Source: Selenomonas sp. AB3002 (lineage in GTDB: Bacteria; Bacillota; Negativicutes; Selenomonadales; Selenomonadaceae). Taken from it: a stretch of 64,000 nt of DNA. Below, piece after piece: positions 61,596 through 64,000 of this stretch; within the stretch, counting starts at the first letter, position 1, and the number at the start of each line of letters is the position of its first letter. The notes beneath the pieces were generated by a model. It made no database searches and was not told the DNA's origin. It worked only from the letters and a program-made list of their open reading frames with translations. A program made the translations under genes and the position numbers. The stretch spans positions 894,530 through 958,529 of the forward strand of contig NZ_JNIO01000002.1 of the NCBI RefSeq assembly GCF_000702545.1. The letters are read 5' to 3'.

Positions 61596-63166
61596 ATGGC
61601 AGAGAATATACGACAACTGCCCATTGGGGTGCAGAGCTTTGAGAAACTGCGCCAGGGTGGCTACATATATGTTGACAAGACCCGTTACGTCTATAATCTG
61701 GTTCACAGCGCAGGGCAATACTTCCTCAGCCGCCCCGGCGCTTTGGCAAGAGCCTTTTCCTCTCCACCCTTGCGGCCTATTGGGAGGGCAGGAAGGAACT
61801 CTTTGAAGGGCTGGCCATAGAGGAAATGGAGAAAGGCAATAAGGAAGCATGGCAGCCTTATCCTGTGTTTTACTTTGATTTCAACGGCGAGAACTATCAA
61901 CACGATACCGCCCTGGAGGATGTACTGGACAAGCACCTGCGCGAATGGGAAGCCATCTACGGCTGCCAGGCACAAGGCACCTTGAGCGGTCGTTTCCAAA
62001 AGCTCCTAATAACTGCCGCCGAAAAAACCGGCCGTCGCTGCGTGGTGCTGGTGGACGAATACGACAAGCCTTATTAGAGGTGTTAGAGAAAGATGAACTG
62101 GAAGAACACAACAAAGCTGTATTCAAGGGCTTCTTCGGCACCTTGAAAAGCTATGACAAATACCTGCAGTTCGTCTTCATCACCGGTGTCACCAAGTTCA
62201 GCAAGGTCAGCATCTTCAGCGACCTGAACCAGCTCAATGATATCTCCCTATATCAAAAATATGCAGGAATCTGCGGCATCACGGAAGCAGAGCTTGCCAA
62301 AGCCTTTGCACCGGAAATCGAGGAACTGGCGCATCAGCTTGGTCTTTCCGGGACAGCTGCCTGGCAAAACTGAAGAAGATGTATGACGGCTACCATTTTC
62401 ATCCTCAGGGAGAAGGCATCTACAATCCCTTCAGCCTGCTGAAGGCTTTCGATGAAAGGAATCTGGGCGCATATTGGTTCGCCACCGGCACCCCCACCTT
62501 CCTGGTGCGGCGGCTGAAAACCATGCACTTCGATGTGCGGCAGTTCACCCAAAAAACCTTGGAAACCAACGACAGGATTCTCTCCGATTACAGGACAGAC
62601 AACCCCAATCCCTGCCGCTTCTGTACCAGACGGGATACCTCACCATTGTGGACTATGACCCCCAGGCACGGCTCTACACCCTGGGCTTCCCAACGAGGAG
62701 GTCAAATACGGCTTTTTGGAAAGCCTCCTGCCCGAGTACACTCCGAAGCGGGCTCCGGCAACGGCAAGGACATCTTCGCCCTGCGGCGCCGCCTCCTGGC
62801 TGGTGACACGGACGGTATGAGGGAAATCCTCACCGCCCTCTTTGCCAGCATTCCTTACACTTCAAACGACGCCCCTTCGAGCATTATTTCCAGTCGGTGC
62901 TATACATGGTCTTCACCCTGCTGGACCAGTTCGTGCAATGCGAGGTACACAGCAGCCGGGGACGGGCCGACTGCATAGTTGAGACTGAGCAGTTTGTCTA
63001 CATCTTCGAGTTCAAGGTGGACAAACCCGCCCAGGAAGCCCTGCAGCAGATTGAGGACAAAGGCTACGCCGCGCCCTTCGCCGCCGACCCACGGCAGGTA
63101 TTCAAGATTGGCGTGAGCTTCGACTCCGAAAAGAGAAGCCTGGCCGAATGGCTGGTAAATATTTGA
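61596..63166 (+). pseudogene. AAA-ATPase/PD-(D/E)XK family protein, copy 3 (multiple frameshifts)
   Basis: The frame begins MAENIRQLPIGVQSFEKL and ends KRSLAEWLVNI, and nearly all segments of the family are present. They lie in different frames: the join points are near 61735 (nucleotide loop, C-run short by one), 62073, 62350, 62610, 62690, 62755 and 62870. Each looks like the loss of one base, mostly from a run of C. The C-terminal nuclease segment (CIVETEQFVYIFEFKVDK) is whole. Either a decayed gene or a stretch with homopolymer errors. Confidence 0.85.
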
Positions 63167-63176
63167 TATCGGCACA

Positions 63177-63222
63177 CAAAAAGCCGCCGGGAAGATATCA
63201 CTCTCTTCCCGGCGACTTTTTG
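63177..63222. terminator. Bidirectional intrinsic terminator
   Basis: Stem AAAAAGCCGCCGGGAAGA with TCTTCCCGGCGACTTTTT between copy 3 and the second tolC. Confidence 0.88.
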
Positions 63223-63230
63223 CGCCTCAC

Positions 63231-64000
63231 TTATTCTTCCTCTCCCAGCCAGGCTGCCGCCAGGGCCTCGTCGGCAGATGCGCCTTCCTGCTCGGCTTCG
63301 GTATACACCGAGGCATCAAAGGCCACGGGCACTCCCATGGCTTTTTCCAGGGCGGCCCGGGAAAGGTTGTACTGGTAAAGGGCCGTCATGTAGTTTGACC
63401 TGGCCTGGGTCAGCTTTTCCTGGCATTCGTCACGGAAAGAAGGATATCCACGCCCTCCTCGTAACGCACCTGGGCAATGGTATAGCTGTCCTCAGCCTGC
63501 TTCACGCCACAGCTGTCTCCTGGATATTCTGCTCCGCCGCCTTCATATTGAGATAGGCAGTGCGGGTCTCCAGCTGGATGGTCTTGCGGGTCTTGCGTGC
63601 CCCGGCTTCGTACTGGTCCACCAGGGAGGCTGCCTGGCGCACATTCTCCGAGGTCACGCCGTTGTCGAAGATATTCCAGTTGACGGAAAGCCCTGCCTGC
63701 CAGTTGTTGCTGCGCTCACTGGCAAAGGGGGCGTTGCCGGCAATGCTCTGGGTGCCCACTCCCGTAACCCTGGGACGCCAGCCAGCCTTGGCGGCTTCCT
63801 TCCGGGCCTGGGCGGCCTTGATGTCATAGTCGGCAGCAATGCCGTCAGGCCGGTGCTCCAAGGCGTATGCCTCGCAGTCAGGCAGGTCCTTGTCATAGGG
63901 TTCGTAGGAAAAGTGATCCAGGGGCTCCACATTCGTGTCCTGGGGCAGGCCCACGATGCTGGCCAGGGTGGACTTGGCCACCTCCACGGCCTTCTCGGCA
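63231..64000 (-). pseudogene. Second TolC-type protein, frameshifted and cut by the window edge
   Basis: The C-terminal half of a TolC homologue close to the protein at 52274-53848: PLDHFSYEPYDKDLPDCEAYALEHRPDG here against PTDAFTYEPYPRDLAECEDYALANRPDG there. It runs off the right edge. Two breaks are seen, near 63505 (TGA after QETAVA) and near 63430; in both one C or G appears lost relative to the first tolC. The end of the protein has the same Glu-rich tail. It may belong to a second export locus beyond the window. Confidence 0.82.

Overview
The window looks like a chromosome segment of a diderm Firmicute of the class Negativicutes, most likely a Selenomonas or Mitsuokella relative. Firmicute-type genes (YnzC/UPF0291, VanW-family protein, flotillin, LarB) sit beside genes that need an outer membrane (TolC-type channel, periplasmic adaptors, secreted acid phosphatases). 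The DNA is fairly GC-rich and genes are tightly packed, often with overlapping stop/start codons. This placement is inferred from gene content only.

Left part (1-18 kb): an acidic membrane/TPR protein and a PRC-barrel protein; a short Lys/Ala-tailed protein; ynzC; an LpdD-like protein; a VanW-family protein; a probable small RNA; larB; a structured leader followed by an unknown gene and a flotillin with a TTG start; a secreted VWA protein; lactate permease; ung; a cluster of six DnaA-box sequences; a two-sensor-domain diguanylate cyclase; a flavin reductase-like protein; an AEC carrier; and an Na+/alanine symporter.

Middle (18-44 kb): an AAA-ATPase/PD-(D/E)XK protein (first of three related copies); a Cache-only receptor; a HAD hydrolase; a hybrid histidine kinase; a small Cys/His/Gly-rich secreted protein divergent from a response regulator/kinase pair whose leader holds six consecutive hairpins and whose kinase is frameshifted; two secreted phosphatases (HAD type and Agp type) with the same promoter and a Pho-box-like operator; a Sel1-repeat/DUF1266-like pair; a class II Fic protein with its own palindromic operator; a deoxyinosine glycosylase-like protein; a YhcG-type nuclease; small membrane proteins; MscL with a zinc ribbon; a NYN-domain protein; an intact IS200/IS605 element (tnpA, tnpB, hairpin ends); and an M20 peptidase directly beside it.

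Right part (44.5-61.5 kb): the most interesting region, a minus-strand locus for peptide export and its control. In order of transcription it encodes a 30-residue peptide, a periplasmic adaptor, an NHLM-type HlyD adaptor, a C39-peptidase ABC transporter, a second NHLM-type ABC transporter, a TolC-type channel, an ECF-like sigma factor, a STAS protein, a membrane PP2C-like protein that has lost key metal ligands, and a 111-residue protein with a double-glycine leader. A second unit encodes a leader-like 76-residue protein coupled to an intact PP2C phosphatase. Three copies of one unusual promoter (ACACTT, 15 bp, TATAAA) precede three units of this locus, each starting with a small protein, which points to a dedicated sigma regulon. 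No peptide-modifying enzyme is visible.

Right edge (61.5-64 kb): a multiply frameshifted AAA-ATPase/PD-(D/E)XK copy and the 3' part of a second, frameshifted tolC. Nearly all frameshifts here are single-base losses in short homopolymers, so either decay or sequencing error is possible.
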